From the NCBI RefSeq assembly GCF_002428305.1, contig NZ_DIVJ01000018.1:1-64000 (forward strand): a stretch of DNA of 64,000 nucleotides, read 5' to 3'. Numbering within the stretch: position 1 is the first letter of the stretch; every line of letters starts with the position of its first letter. The translations under genes and the position numbers were made by a program. The notes beneath the pieces are model-generated. The model ran no database searches. It saw nothing but the letters and a program-made list of their open reading frames with translations, and was not told the origin of the DNA. This stretch comes from Flavobacterium sp. UBA6135 (lineage in GTDB: Bacteria > Bacteroidota > Bacteroidia > Flavobacteriales > Flavobacteriaceae). Below are positions 45,525 through 56,068 of the stretch, piece after piece.

Positions 45525-48074
45525 CTAACTCGTAGGTTTTTCTGCTTTTTGGATTTTTACACTCAATTCTTGAGCATCCTCCTCAATATCCATAAAAATT
45601 TCGTCACCTTCTCCAATTTTGGAAGTAATGATTTCTTCTGCTAATGAATCTTCCACATATTTTTGAATGGCTCTTTTTAATGGACGTGCTCCAAATTGTT
45701 TATCAAAACCTTTTTCTGCAATAAATGCTTTAGCTTTATCCGATAAATTCAAAGTATAACCCAGGTCTTTAATACGAGCATACAATTTTTTCAATTCAAT
45801 TTCGATGATTAAATCGATGTGTTCTTTTTCTAATGCATTAAACACAATCACATCATCAATACGATTTAGAAATTCAGGAGCAAAGGTTTTTTTCAAAGCA
45901 TTTTCAACAACACTTTTCGAATGATCATCTGCTTGCGAAACTTTTGCAGCAGTTCCAAATCCAACACCTTGACCAAAATCTTTCAATTGACGAGCTCCCA
46001 CATTGGAAGTCATAATGATAATGGTATTTCTAAAATCGATTTTTCGACCTAAACTATCCGTTAAATAACCATCATCCAACACTTGCAGCATCATATTGAA
46101 AACGTCAGGATGAGCTTTTTCAATTTCATCTAAGAGAACAACACAATACGGTTTGCGACGTACTTTTTCGGTTAATTGACCGCCTTCTTCGTAGCCAACA
46201 TATCCCGGAGGTGCTCCGACTAATCTGGAAATTGCAAATTTTTCCATGTACTCACTCATGTCGATACGAACCAACGCATCTTCAGAATCAAATAATTCTT
46301 TAGCTAATACTTTGGCTAATTGTGTTTTTCCGACTCCGGTTTGACCTAAGAAAATAAAGGAACCAATGGGGCGGTTTGGATCTTTCAACCCGGCACGATT
46401 CCGTTGAATCGAACGAGCAATTTTCATTACTGCTTCGTCTTGACCAATTACTTTTCCTCTGATTAATTCAGGTAAATGAGCTAATTTATTGCTTTCTGTT
46501 TGAGCAATTCTGTTCACAGGAATTCCGGTCATCATTGAAACCACATCGGCAACATTATCTTCGGTAACGGTAATTCGGTTATTTTTAGAATCAATTTCCC
46601 ATTGTTCTTGAGCAATTGCTAATTCTTTTTCAATACGTTTTTCATCATCTCGCAACTTCGCTGCTTCTTCGTATTTTTGTTTTTTAACGACGGTGTTTTT
46701 CAATTCACGAACATCTTCTAATTGTTTTTCAAGTTCCAAAATTTGTTTTGGAACTTCAATATTGGTGATGTGAACACGAGAACCGGCTTCGTCTAATGCA
46801 TCAATGGCTTTGTCCGGTAAAAATCGATCAGACATATAACGACTTGTTAATTTTACACAAGCATCAATTGCTTCCGATGTGTAAGTTACACTATGATGTT
46901 CTTCATATTTACCTTTAATATTATTTAAAATTGTAATGGTTTCTTCAATCGAAGTTGGTTCAACAATTACTTTTTGAAAACGTCTTTCCAAAGCACCATC
47001 CTTTTCAATATATTGACGGTATTCGTCTAACGTTGTAGCACCAATACATTGAATTTCGCCTCTGGCTAAAGCGGGTTTAAACATATTCGAAGCATCCAAC
47101 GAACCTGTTGCTCCACCGGCACCAACAATCGTATGGATTTCATCGATAAACAAAATAATGTCATCGTTTTTTTCCAATTCATTCATTACCGCTTTCATTC
47201 GTTCTTCAAACTGTCCGCGGTATTTTGTTCCCGCAACTAAACTTGCTAAATCAAGTGTAACTACTCGTTTATTAAATAAAATTCGGGATACTTTTTTTTG
47301 TATGATTCGCAACGCTAAACCTTCTGCAATGGCAGATTTACCAACACCGGGTTCACCAATTAAAAGCGGATTATTTTTCTTTCTTCGGCTTAAAATTTGT
47401 GAAACACGTTCGATTTCTTTTTCACGACCCACAACCGGATCAAGTTTTCCTTCTTCGGCCATTTCTGTTAAATCGCGACCAAAATTGTCTAAAACAGGTG
47501 TTTTCGATTTTTTATTGGTTTTGCTTCCCGGGTTATTAAAAGAGCCTTCTTTTAAACTGTCATCTTGTCCTGAGTCATCATTAAATGATTCTGCTTTTGG
47601 AAAATTTTCATTAAAATCTTCTTCATTGTTATTTGGTATCATATTCAAATATTGTTCTTTAGCTATATCGTAATCGATTTTTAGCTTGTTAAGTAATTTT
47701 GTTGTCGGATCGTTCTCGTTCCTCAAGATACAAAGCAAAAGATGTGCCGTACTGATAGAAGAACTCTGGAAAACTTTGGCTTCTAGAAACGTAGTTTTTA
47801 ACGCTCTTTCCGCTTGACGGGTTAAGTGTAGGTTTTTCTTTTCATTGCCAATCTCGGCAATAGGATTTGGCGGACTTAAAATCTCAACTTTTCTTCGAAG
47901 ATGCTCTAAATCTATATCTAAATTGTTTAAAATGTTTATCGCTTTTCCATTTCCATCTCTCAAAATACCTAACATCAGATGTTCAGTTCCAATAAAGTCG
48001 TGACCCAAACGAAGGGCTTCTTCCTTACTGTAACTAATTACATCTTTGACTCTTGGTGAAAAATTATCGTCCAT
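45525..48074 (-). CDS. clpC: ClpC-type AAA+ unfoldase
   Basis: 849 aa, the ATP-driven unfoldase of a Clp protease. Seen: duplicated Clp_N repeats (about 1-145), first AAA domain with GEPGVGKSAIAEG, a UVR-type middle region (EEAAKLRDDEKRIEKEL), second AAA domain with GQTGVGKTQLAK, and the C-terminal ring-stabilising domain (KQFGARPLKRAIQKYVEDSLAEEI). Divergent from gyrA across a 259-base spacer. Confidence 0.96.
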   Translation of the reverse strand: MDDNFSPRVKDVISYSKEEALRLGHDFIGTEHLMLGILRDGNGKAINILNNLDIDLEHLRRKVEILSPPNPIAEIGNEKKNLHLTRQAERALKTTFLEAKVFQSSSISTAHLLLCILRNENDPTTKLLNKLKIDYDIAKEQYLNMIPNNNEEDFNENFPKAESFNDDSGQDDSLKEGSFNNPGSKTNKKSKTPVLDNFGRDLTEMAEEGKLDPVVGREKEIERVSQILSRRKKNNPLLIGEPGVGKSAIAEGLALRIIQKKVSRILFNKRVVTLDLASLVAGTKYRGQFEERMKAVMNELEKNDDIILFIDEIHTIVGAGGATGSLDASNMFKPALARGEIQCIGATTLDEYRQYIEKDGALERRFQKVIVEPTSIEETITILNNIKGKYEEHHSVTYTSEAIDACVKLTSRYMSDRFLPDKAIDALDEAGSRVHITNIEVPKQILELEKQLEDVRELKNTVVKKQKYEEAAKLRDDEKRIEKELAIAQEQWEIDSKNNRITVTEDNVADVVSMMTGIPVNRIAQTESNKLAHLPELIRGKVIGQDEAVMKIARSIQRNRAGLKDPNRPIGSFIFLGQTGVGKTQLAKVLAKELFDSEDALVRIDMSEYMEKFAISRLVGAPPGYVGYEEGGQLTEKVRRKPYCVVLLDEIEKAHPDVFNMMLQVLDDGYLTDSLGRKIDFRNTIIIMTSNVGARQLKDFGQGVGFGTAAKVSQADDHSKSVVENALKKTFAPEFLNRIDDVIVFNALEKEHIDLIIEIELKKLYARIKDLGYTLNLSDKAKAFIAEKGFDKQFGARPLKRAIQKYVEDSLAEEIITSKIGEGDEIFMDIEEDAQELSVKIQKAEKPTS

Positions 48075-48333
48075 AGCAATTGTTTTTTATAGGTAAATTT
48101 AGTGAATATGATTAAAATAAGCAAAAACCATTCCTTGACTAATCTGCTGACAGTAAATTGACAAAAAATATTTCAAAAATAAAAGCTAAAATGCTATATA
48201 CTTATCAACCAAAAACCGAGGTCTTTTTGTTAATAAATCTTTGAAATTTGTTCGTTTTTTTATCTTAAAAAATGTTCAAATTCCTTATATTAGCACGTTT
48301 TGTTAAAATATAATTTTTAAAATATAAATACTT

Positions 48334-50895
48334 ATGTCTGAAGGAGAAAAGTTAATTCCTATTAACATTGAAGATGAGATGAAATCAGCTTACATCGATT
48401 ATTCGATGTCTGTTATTGTGTCACGTGCTTTGCCTGATGTTAGAGATGGTTTAAAACCTGTGCACCGTAGAGTTCTTTACGGAATGTATGATTTAGGAGT
48501 TTTTTCGAATAGAGCTCACAAGAAGTCTGCAAGAATTGTCGGAGAAGTTTTAGGTAAATATCACCCACACGGCGATACATCGGTTTATGATGCAATGGTT
48601 CGTATGGCTCAAGAATGGAGTTTGCGTTATCTTTTGGTAGACGGTCAAGGTAACTTTGGTTCAGTTGATGGAGATAGCCCTGCCGCCATGCGTTATACAG
48701 AAGCCAGAATGCAAAAGATTTCGGAAGAAATTATGGCCGACATTGAAAAGGAGACTGTTGATTTTCAATTGAACTTTGATGATACGTTATATGAACCAAA
48801 AGTAATGCCAACAAAGGTTCCGAATCTTTTGATTAATGGAGCCTCCGGAATTGCGGTTGGTATGGCAACAAACATGCCTCCTCACAATTTGACAGAAGTT
48901 ATTGATGGTACTTTGGCCTACATTGATAATAACGAAATTGAAATTGATGAGCTGATGAATCATATAAAAGCTCCTGATTTTCCTACCGGAGGAATTATTT
49001 ATGGTTATGAAGGTGTCCGTGAAGCATTCAAAACAGGTCGTGGACGTATTGTCATGCGTGCCAAAACAAGTTTTGAAGAAAGTAACGGAAAAGAAGCGAT
49101 TGTTGTAACGGAAATTCCATATCAGGTAAACAAGGCTGATATGATAAAAAAAACAGCCGATTTAGTTAATGATAAAAAAATTGAAGGTATTTCAAATATC
49201 CGTGATGAATCGGATAGAAACGGAATGCGAATTGTTTATGAATTAAAACGTGATGCAGTTCCAAATGTGGTTTTGAATACGTTATATAAGTTTACGCAAC
49301 TACAATCTTCTTTTAGTGTAAACAATATTGCATTAGTAAATGGTCGTCCACAAATGTTGAATCTGAAAGAATTGATTCATTATTTTGTGGAACACCGTCA
49401 TGAAGTAGTTGTTCGAAGAGCTAAATTTGATTTGCGTAAAGCTGAAGAAAGAGCTCACATTTTAGAAGGTTTAATCATCGCTTCAGATAATATTGATGAA
49501 GTAATTGCTTTGATTAGAGGTTCGAAAGATGGTGATGAAGCAAGAACGAAATTGATTGAACGTTTTTCATTAAGTGAAATTCAAGCTAGAGCTATTGTTG
49601 AAATGCGTTTGCGTCAACTTACCGGTCTTGAGCAAGATAAATTACGTGCGGAATATGAAGAAATCATGAAATTGATTACACATTTGAGAGAATTGTTGGC
49701 AAACAAAGATTTGAGAATGCAAGTAATCAAAGATGAATTGGTTGAAATTCGTGATAAATATGGAGATGAAAGACGTTCTATTATTGAATATTCAGGAGGT
49801 GATGTAAGCATTGAAGATTTAATTGCAGATGAAAATGTGGTGATTACAATTTCTCATGCGGGATATATTAAACGTACAAATCTTTCAGAATACAAAACTC
49901 AAAATAGAGGAGGAGTCGGTCAGAAAAGTGCAGGAACAAGAGATCAAGATTTCTTAGAGCATTTGTTTGTAGCCACCAATCACCAATACATGTTGTTCTT
50001 TACTCAAAAAGGAAAATGTTTCTGGATGAGGGTTTATGAAATTCCAGAAGGTAGTAAAACATCAAAAGGAAGAGCCATTCAAAACTTGATTAATATTGAA
50101 AATGATGATAAAGTAAAGGCCTTCATCTGTACACAAGATTTGAAAAATGAAGAATATATCAACAATCATTATGTAATCATGGCCACAAAACAAGGAATTG
50201 TAAAAAAGACCTTGTTAGAACAATATTCACGTCCGAGACAAAACGGAATTGCTGCCATTACTATTAGAGAGGATGATGAATTGTTAGAAGCAAAATTAAC
50301 AAACGGTAACAGTCAAATTTTGATAGCGGTTAAATCCGGTAAGTTAGTTCGGTTTGAAGAAGGGAAAACTCGACCAATGGGAAGAAATGCTTCAGGAGTT
50401 CGAGGTATCACCCTTGCAGATGACAAAGACGAGGTGATTGGCATGGTTTCTGTGAATGACATGAGCAGTGAGATTTTGGTAGTTTCCGAAAACGGTTATG
50501 GAAAACGTTCTTCTTTGGAAGATTACAGAATAACAAACCGAGGTGGAAAAGGGGTTAAAACCCTAAACATTACTGATAAAACAGGAAGATTAGTATCCAT
50601 CAATAATGTTACGGATGCCGATGATTTAATGATTATTAATAAGTCAGGATTAACAATCAGAATGGAAGTTTCCGATTTACGAGTAATGGGAAGAGCAACA
50701 CAAGGTGTTCGATTAATTAACATCAAAGGAAATGATTCTATTGCTGCAGTTACAAAAGTAATGCGAGAGGAACAAGCTGAAGAAGTTGAATTTGAAGACG
50801 TGAGCGAGGAAATTAAAGCTGTTGATAACTCAGAAAATTCAAATGATACAACAGATGAAAATCCAACAGAAGAGAACAATGAAACCCAAGAATAA
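48334..50895 (+). CDS. gyrA: DNA gyrase subunit A
   Basis: 853 aa. Catalytic Y121 in AMRYTEARM. The quinolone-determining segment reads HPHGDTSVYD, with threonine at the position of E. coli S83 and aspartate at D87. The C-terminal beta-propeller includes the GyrA-box-like QNRGGVGQKSAG. The acidic Glu/Asn-rich tail is common. A TATATTAGCAC run about 45 bases upstream may be the -7 region. Followed after 23 bases by a TPR protein. Confidence 0.96.
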   Translation: MSEGEKLIPINIEDEMKSAYIDYSMSVIVSRALPDVRDGLKPVHRRVLYGMYDLGVFSNRAHKKSARIVGEVLGKYHPHGDTSVYDAMVRMAQEWSLRYLLVDGQGNFGSVDGDSPAAMRYTEARMQKISEEIMADIEKETVDFQLNFDDTLYEPKVMPTKVPNLLINGASGIAVGMATNMPPHNLTEVIDGTLAYIDNNEIEIDELMNHIKAPDFPTGGIIYGYEGVREAFKTGRGRIVMRAKTSFEESNGKEAIVVTEIPYQVNKADMIKKTADLVNDKKIEGISNIRDESDRNGMRIVYELKRDAVPNVVLNTLYKFTQLQSSFSVNNIALVNGRPQMLNLKELIHYFVEHRHEVVVRRAKFDLRKAEERAHILEGLIIASDNIDEVIALIRGSKDGDEARTKLIERFSLSEIQARAIVEMRLRQLTGLEQDKLRAEYEEIMKLITHLRELLANKDLRMQVIKDELVEIRDKYGDERRSIIEYSGGDVSIEDLIADENVVITISHAGYIKRTNLSEYKTQNRGGVGQKSAGTRDQDFLEHLFVATNHQYMLFFTQKGKCFWMRVYEIPEGSKTSKGRAIQNLINIENDDKVKAFICTQDLKNEEYINNHYVIMATKQGIVKKTLLEQYSRPRQNGIAAITIREDDELLEAKLTNGNSQILIAVKSGKLVRFEEGKTRPMGRNASGVRGITLADDKDEVIGMVSVNDMSSEILVVSENGYGKRSSLEDYRITNRGGKGVKTLNITDKTGRLVSINNVTDADDLMIINKSGLTIRMEVSDLRVMGRATQGVRLINIKGNDSIAAVTKVMREEQAEEVEFEDVSEEIKAVDNSENSNDTTDENPTEENNETQE

Positions 50896-50918
50896 ATAAC
50901 AACTAAATTAAATTAAAA

Positions 50919-52190
50919 ATGAAAAGCAAATATGCAATCGCTCTGGCTATTTCGATGATTACCATGGGCACATTTGCTCAGAAAGATGAACTAAAAGCAC
51001 TTGAAAAAGCTTTGAAATCAACTGATGACCAAATGATTAAAACATCATTAACCAATGCAGAAAAGGTATTAGCAAATGCTACAGATGCTGAAAAAGCTCA
51101 ATTTTACTTTTTAAAAGGTAATGCAATGATGCTGTTATCAAAACGTTCACCTGATAAAGGAGAAAAGCTTTTACAAGCATCTAAATCGTATCAAGAAGTA
51201 GTAGAAATTGAAAAAAAGATAGGTAAATCTAAATTTACTCCTCAATCACAATCATCATTAGTTGAAGTGCAAAATGGACTAGTACATCAAGCCATCAATG
51301 ATAATAATGCAAGTCGTTTTAGTCAAGGAACTTTGAAATTATATGAGGCCTATAATATCAATAAAAAAGACACTATATATCTGTATTATGCTGCAAACGG
51401 AGCTGTAAATGGAGGTGATTATGATACTGCATTAAGGTATTATGATGAGTTGAAGAAAATGAATTTTTCAGGAATTTCAATTCAATATTATGCAACAGAA
51501 AAAACTACTGGAGAGGAAGTTTCTTTTGATTCTAAGACAGAAAGAGATTTATTTGTCAAAGCGGGGACTCATGTTAAACCCAGACAAGAAAAAACATCTT
51601 CTAAAAGAGGAGAGATTTATAGAAATTATGCTTTAATTTTAGTTGAAAAGGGAGAGGTTGAAAAAGCGAAAATAGCAATTGCTGAAGCAAGAAAATCAAA
51701 TCCAAATGATGCTTCGTTAGCAATTTCAGAAGCGAATTTATATTTGGATGAAGGTGATTTTGAAAATTATAAGAGAGTAGTAAGTGAATTACTTATTAAA
51801 AGTCCTAATGATGCTGATTTATTGTATAACTTAGGGGTGGTTTCATCTAAAGCTAATAATAATATTGATGCTGAAATGTATTATTTAAAAGCTATTGAAA
51901 TTAAAAATGATTATAAGAATGCTTATAAGAATTTAGCAATATTACGATTAGAAGCTGATACAAAAATTGTTGATGAGATGAATAAACTAGGTGGGTCAGC
52001 TAGTGATAATAAACGATATGAAGTTTTAAGAAAAGAGAGAGAGAAATTATTTTCTACTGTAATCCCTATTTTAGAAAAAGTTATTGAATTAGATTCAAAG
52101 GATGTAGAATCTAAAAAGACGCTTCTAAATTTATATTCTATACTTGACTTAACAGATAAATACAAAACATTAAAATCTACAATGAATTAA
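50919..52190 (+). CDS. secreted tetratricopeptide-repeat protein
   Basis: 423 aa. Signal peptide MKSKYAIALAISMITMGTFAQ, then TPR-like helices (for example about 145-170 and 290-335: DADLLYNLGVVSSKANNNIDAEMYYLKAIEIKNDYKNAYKNLAIL), a charged segment and a final TPR. Probably a periplasmic scaffold. The gyrA linkage with a 23-base gap suggests shared transcription, ending at the terminator at 52205-52238. Confidence 0.85.
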   Translation: MKSKYAIALAISMITMGTFAQKDELKALEKALKSTDDQMIKTSLTNAEKVLANATDAEKAQFYFLKGNAMMLLSKRSPDKGEKLLQASKSYQEVVEIEKKIGKSKFTPQSQSSLVEVQNGLVHQAINDNNASRFSQGTLKLYEAYNINKKDTIYLYYAANGAVNGGDYDTALRYYDELKKMNFSGISIQYYATEKTTGEEVSFDSKTERDLFVKAGTHVKPRQEKTSSKRGEIYRNYALILVEKGEVEKAKIAIAEARKSNPNDASLAISEANLYLDEGDFENYKRVVSELLIKSPNDADLLYNLGVVSSKANNNIDAEMYYLKAIEIKNDYKNAYKNLAILRLEADTKIVDEMNKLGGSASDNKRYEVLRKEREKLFSTVIPILEKVIELDSKDVESKKTLLNLYSILDLTDKYKTLKSTMN

Positions 52191-52204
52191 ATAATTAATA
52201 AACG

Positions 52205-52238
52205 AAACCGTCTCTCACCTTGAGGCGGTTTTTTTTAT
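52205..52238 (+). terminator. intrinsic terminator of the gyrA-TPR operon
   Basis: 10-bp stem AAACCGTCTC (52205-52214) with 52222-52231 including one T-G pair, 7-base loop, long T run. Confidence 0.9.
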
Positions 52239-52727
52239 TTTTTTTTATTTAAAAAGTAGTGTTTGATGAATTCATGCCTGACTTACAGGTTTTTATATCT
52301 ATATTTTAAATGCTGTAATCATTTTGAAGCAACACTTTTACCTTATTAGTTTGACAACTTTATTTCCGATAAGCATCCCTTTAGAGGTGTTGACAGCATT
52401 GTTGGAGTTATTACCATTCAACCTTTATGAAGGTATATGGAAAAAGAAAGGCATTCTAACAGGTCAACCAAAATGTTGATAAAAAGTTGTCTTGAGTGTT
52501 TACATGGCTAACACGTATTCTTCTATAAAAATTGAATTAGCCATAATTTTCATTAAAAATAAATAGAAAAGATAGAGAGTTTGAATTACTTTAGCACATA
52601 TATTTAGAAAGAAAATTATCGCCTAAAAGGTAATTTTTTTTCAAATTTTAAAAATAAAATTTCTTATCAAATTTCTTCAGATTAAAAATGCTTCAAAATT
52701 TTAGTATTTAAGTGGTTTCTGTTATAT
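52239..52727. other. spacer with a possible gene remnant
   Basis: 489 bases between two convergent units (gyrA-TPR and yebC). Apart from the minus-strand fragment at 52338-52424 I see no gene; the right part is AT-rich. Confidence 0.45.
52338..52424 (-). pseudogene. possible remnant of a T9SS C-terminal tail
   Basis: A minus-strand frame open for 28 codons reads ...NTSKGMLIGNKVVKLIR before a stop. The end resembles T9SS type A sorting tails (G-x-Y-x-V...KVVKLIK), though the usual YxVKV segment is missing. It is too short to be sure. Confidence 0.3.
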
Positions 52728-53438
52728 CTATTCCTGCATTGTATGATATACATTCATCACATCATCATCTTCTTCAATTTTTTCTAATAATTTTTCAACA
52801 TCGGCCATTTGTTCTGCTGTAACTTCTTTGGTTATTTGAGGAATTCGTTCAAAACCGGAAGATAATATTTCAATATTTCTGTTTTCCAATTCTTTTTGAA
52901 TGGAACCAAAACTTTCAAAAGGAGCATACATTAGAATTCCATCTTCATCAGCAAAAATTTCTTCAACACCAAAGTCAATCATCTCTAATTCTAATTCATC
53001 TACATCTTGACCTTCAGCAGGAATTCTGAAATTACAGGTATGGTCAAACATAAATTCAACTGAACCTTGTGTTCCCAGCGTACCGTTACATTTATTAAAA
53101 TAGCTTCTTATATTAGCCACCGTTCTATTGTTATTATCAGTAGCCGTTTCTATCAATATTGCTATGCCGTGAGGTGCATAGCCTTCAAACAATACTTCTT
53201 TGAAATTGGCAGTATCTTTATCCGATGCTTTCTTGATGGCACGCTCCACATTGTCTTTTGGCATGTTGGCGGCTTTTGCATTTTGAATAACAGCACGCAA
53301 ACGAGAGTTGGTTTCCGGATTCGGACCACCTTCTTTCACGGCCATTACGATATCTTTTCCAATTCTTGTAAACGTTTTTGCCATGGCTGACCAACGTTTC
53401 ATCTTTCGTGCTTTTCTAAATTCAAATGCTCTTCCCAT
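52728..53438 (-). CDS. yebC: YebC/PmpR family protein
   Basis: 236 aa. Starts MGRAFEFRKARKMKRW, a Bacteroidetes variant of the usual MAGHSKW start, then KTFTRIGKDIVMAVKEGGPNPETNSRLR and AKAANMPKDNVERAIKKA. Family members act as transcription regulators or, in recent work, as helpers of translation through proline-rich stretches. A -7 box (TATTTTTG, minus strand, 53493-53500) lies upstream. Confidence 0.95.
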   Translation of the reverse strand: MGRAFEFRKARKMKRWSAMAKTFTRIGKDIVMAVKEGGPNPETNSRLRAVIQNAKAANMPKDNVERAIKKASDKDTANFKEVLFEGYAPHGIAILIETATDNNNRTVANIRSYFNKCNGTLGTQGSVEFMFDHTCNFRIPAEGQDVDELELEMIDFGVEEIFADEDGILMYAPFESFGSIQKELENRNIEILSSGFERIPQITKEVTAEQMADVEKLLEKIEEDDDVMNVYHTMQE

Positions 53439-53529
53439 TTCTATTTATTTCAGTATTCTTTATTCGAAATTACTTGTTCAAAATTTGTGTTGCAAAAATA
53501 GTATTAAAACTAATATTTTAAAATCCTTT

Positions 53530-54612
53530 TTACTTTTTATAAAAAGGTAATTTCACCACTTTTGCTTTTACTTTATTATTTCGAATTTGAATAAAAATTT
53601 CAGAACCTTCTGCAGCAAATTCAGTATTTACATAGCCCATTCCAATCCCTTTACCTACAGTTGGAGCCATTGTTCCTGAGGTTACGATTCCAATAGTAGT
53701 ACCGTCAGCATCCACAATTTGGTAATCATGACGTGGAATTCCTCTTTCCAACAATTCAAAACCTACTAATTTCTTTGTAACGCCTTCTTCTTTTTGTTTT
53801 TTAAGGTTTTCGGAATTGGTAAATTCTTTTGTAAATTTTGTAATCCATCCCAAACCTGCTTCAAGTGGCGAAGTGGTATCGTTGATGTCATTTCCGTATA
53901 AGCAAAATCCCATTTCCAAACGCAAGGTGTCGCGAGCTGCTAATCCGATTGGTTTGATGCCAAAAGAAGCACCGGCTTCAAACACTTTTTTCCAAATGTG
54001 TTCCACTTCGTCATTTTTGCAATAAATTTCAAAACCACCGGAGCCTGTATATCCGGTTGCTGAAATGATTACATTTTCAATTCCGGCAAAATCGGCCACT
54101 TCAAAATGGTAATATTTTATGGCACTTAAATCGATTGAAGTAAGCGTTTGCATTGCTTCTACACTTTTAGGACCTTGAATGGCTAATAAAGAATAATTTT
54201 CAGATAGATTTCTCATGTCAACACCTAAATCATTATGCGACGCAATCCAGTTCCAGTCCTTTTCAATGTTTGATGCATTCACCACCAAAAGATATTGTTC
54301 TTCTTCTAATTTATAGACAATCAAATCATCAACAATTCCTCCGTTATCATTAGGTAAGCAAGAATATTGTGCCCTTCCAACCGTTAAAACGGAAGCATCA
54401 TTTGAAGTTACTTTCTGTATTAATGCCAATGCGTTGGGACCTGATAAAATAAATTCGCCCATATGTGATACGTCAAAAACACCCACGCCGTTTCTAACGG
54501 TTTCATGTTCTGCAGTTACGCCTTCATATTGAACAGGCATGTTATAACCGGCAAAAGGAACCATTTTTGCACCTAAGCTTTCGTGAATGTGAGATAATGC
54601 AGTATTTTTCAT
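53530..54612 (-). CDS. gcvT: aminomethyltransferase (glycine cleavage T protein)
   Basis: 360 aa. Transfers the methylene group from H protein to THF. Seen: GVGVFDVSHMGEF, YSCLPNDNGGIVDDLIVYKL, SATGYTGSGGFEIYC and GLAARDTLRLEMGFCLYGNDI, ending with GKGIGMGYVNTEF. Full length. Other gcv genes are not adjacent. Confidence 0.97.
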   Translation of the reverse strand: MKNTALSHIHESLGAKMVPFAGYNMPVQYEGVTAEHETVRNGVGVFDVSHMGEFILSGPNALALIQKVTSNDASVLTVGRAQYSCLPNDNGGIVDDLIVYKLEEEQYLLVVNASNIEKDWNWIASHNDLGVDMRNLSENYSLLAIQGPKSVEAMQTLTSIDLSAIKYYHFEVADFAGIENVIISATGYTGSGGFEIYCKNDEVEHIWKKVFEAGASFGIKPIGLAARDTLRLEMGFCLYGNDINDTTSPLEAGLGWITKFTKEFTNSENLKKQKEEGVTKKLVGFELLERGIPRHDYQIVDADGTTIGIVTSGTMAPTVGKGIGMGYVNTEFAAEGSEIFIQIRNNKVKAKVVKLPFYKK

Positions 54613-54826
54613 TTGTTTGTTGAATAAAATTTGAAGTGGCTAATTTATTAAAAATAATGCGATTTAATGCCTAGTTAAGGTGTCAAATTTGTTTAATTGT
54701 TACTAATCCATTCAATCTCTAACAATTCTTGCATAAATTGAATTTCTGTTAAAAAATATTTTCATTCACAATCCTAATACCCTATATTTACTTTTTAAAT
54801 TTTTACGTTTTCCTTTATTAACGAGC

Positions 54827-55966
54827 ATGAAGCCAGAAGAAAATACAATACCACAACAAGCTGATAAAAATATAATAGAGCCCCAACTCAATTTTATACT
54901 GACTACTGATGAAGATGATGAACGGCCGGTTTATATTTCCGGAAATTTTAATCTTTGGGTTACTCAAGATAAAAAATTCCAAATGGAAAAAGTTGGAAAA
55001 GGTCTTTATCATTTCAAGTTTCCAAATGATTTTAACTATCCTGATGAATTGCTCTACAAATTCACTCGGGGCGATTGGAGTGAAGTTGAAATTGACCAAT
55101 ACGGAAACAAAACAGAAAATCGTTCGTGTAAGCAACACAATGGCGTTAAAAAAGAACATGTTGCAAAATGGAGAAAAAATTGGCTTCCTTTCAAACCGAA
55201 TTTTTTACCAAAAGTGCATTTGATTTCTGAAGAATTTGAAATCCCTCAATTGAATAAAAAACGAAAAGTTTGGGCTTTGTTGCCATATGATTATGAAACG
55301 TCAACAGAACATTATCCTGTGATGTATTTGCAAGATGCTCAAAATTTATTTAATGAAAAAGCCAGGTATGGCAATTGGGAAATTGATAAAAAGTTAGCCG
55401 TAATGGCGGAGTATAAAATTGGAAAAATCATCGTTATTGCAGTTGAACATGCCGATAATGAAAGAATCATAGAATACAATGTAGGCAACACTGTTTTGGG
55501 TGCCGGTCAAGGAAAAAAATACATTCGATTTTTAACAGACACCTTAAAGCCTTTTGTTGACACTAATTTCAGAACCAAACCCGAACGCGAGCATACCGGA
55601 ATAGGGGGGAGTTCAATGGGTGGTTTGGTAAGTATTTTCAGTGGAATCATGTATCCTGAAGTATTTGGTAAGTTGATGATTTTTTCACCTTCTTTATGGG
55701 TGGTTCCTAAAATCAAGTTGTCATTTTTAGATATGGATGAACCTCAAGACACTCGAATTTATTTGTATGCCGGTGGCGATGAAAGTGCCACAATGATTGA
55801 TCATGTTAAAAATTTCAAGAAGCGATTATTAAAAAAAGATGCATTGAATGATAAAATGAAAGTACGATTAAGCATTAACGAACAAGGAAAACACAATGAA
55901 GTTTTTTGGAGTGACGAATTTCCAAAAGCCATTGAGTGGTTGTTTTTTAGTACGAAAGAAGAATAA
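54827..55966 (+). CDS. esterase-D-type alpha/beta hydrolase with N-terminal E-set domain
   Basis: 379 aa, no signal peptide. The N-terminal part (about 22-125, YISGNFNLWVTQDKKFQMEKVGKGLYHFKF) is a CBM48/E-set-like fold. The hydrolase domain (about 130-375) has the nucleophile near S263 in GIGGSSMGGLVS and ends with a histidine in GKHNEVFW. Resembles Fes/esterase D proteins. Substrate unknown. Heads a three-gene operon with M17 peptidase and ATP-grasp genes. Confidence 0.88.
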   Translation: MKPEENTIPQQADKNIIEPQLNFILTTDEDDERPVYISGNFNLWVTQDKKFQMEKVGKGLYHFKFPNDFNYPDELLYKFTRGDWSEVEIDQYGNKTENRSCKQHNGVKKEHVAKWRKNWLPFKPNFLPKVHLISEEFEIPQLNKKRKVWALLPYDYETSTEHYPVMYLQDAQNLFNEKARYGNWEIDKKLAVMAEYKIGKIIVIAVEHADNERIIEYNVGNTVLGAGQGKKYIRFLTDTLKPFVDTNFRTKPEREHTGIGGSSMGGLVSIFSGIMYPEVFGKLMIFSPSLWVVPKIKLSFLDMDEPQDTRIYLYAGGDESATMIDHVKNFKKRLLKKDALNDKMKVRLSINEQGKHNEVFWSDEFPKAIEWLFFSTKEE

Positions 55967-56036
55967 CAATTTCAATGGCAATAACAATTACAATGGCAAT
56001 AACAATAACAATGACAATGACAATAGCAATGGCAAA
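55965..56036. repeat. eleven-plus hexamers, consensus nnCAAT
   Basis: Twelve consecutive 6-base units from 55965; the first eleven have exact CAAT with variable leading bases (AA, TT, GG, TA, GA, AG), and the last is GGCAAA. It begins at the esterase stop codon and fills most of the spacer before the peptidase gene. Confidence 0.9.
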
Positions 56037-56068
56037 AAGCAAAAATTAAAAAAATCAAAAGTTTATAA

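Noticed and set aside
47158..47673. 171-codon plus-strand frame opposite clpC
   Set aside because: It is antisense to conserved ClpC N-terminal and AAA codons and has a Ser/Phe/Leu-rich shadow composition.
25138..50895. The two type II topoisomerase A subunits as a recent duplication
   Set aside because: They differ in length, tails and neighbours; normal ParC and GyrA.
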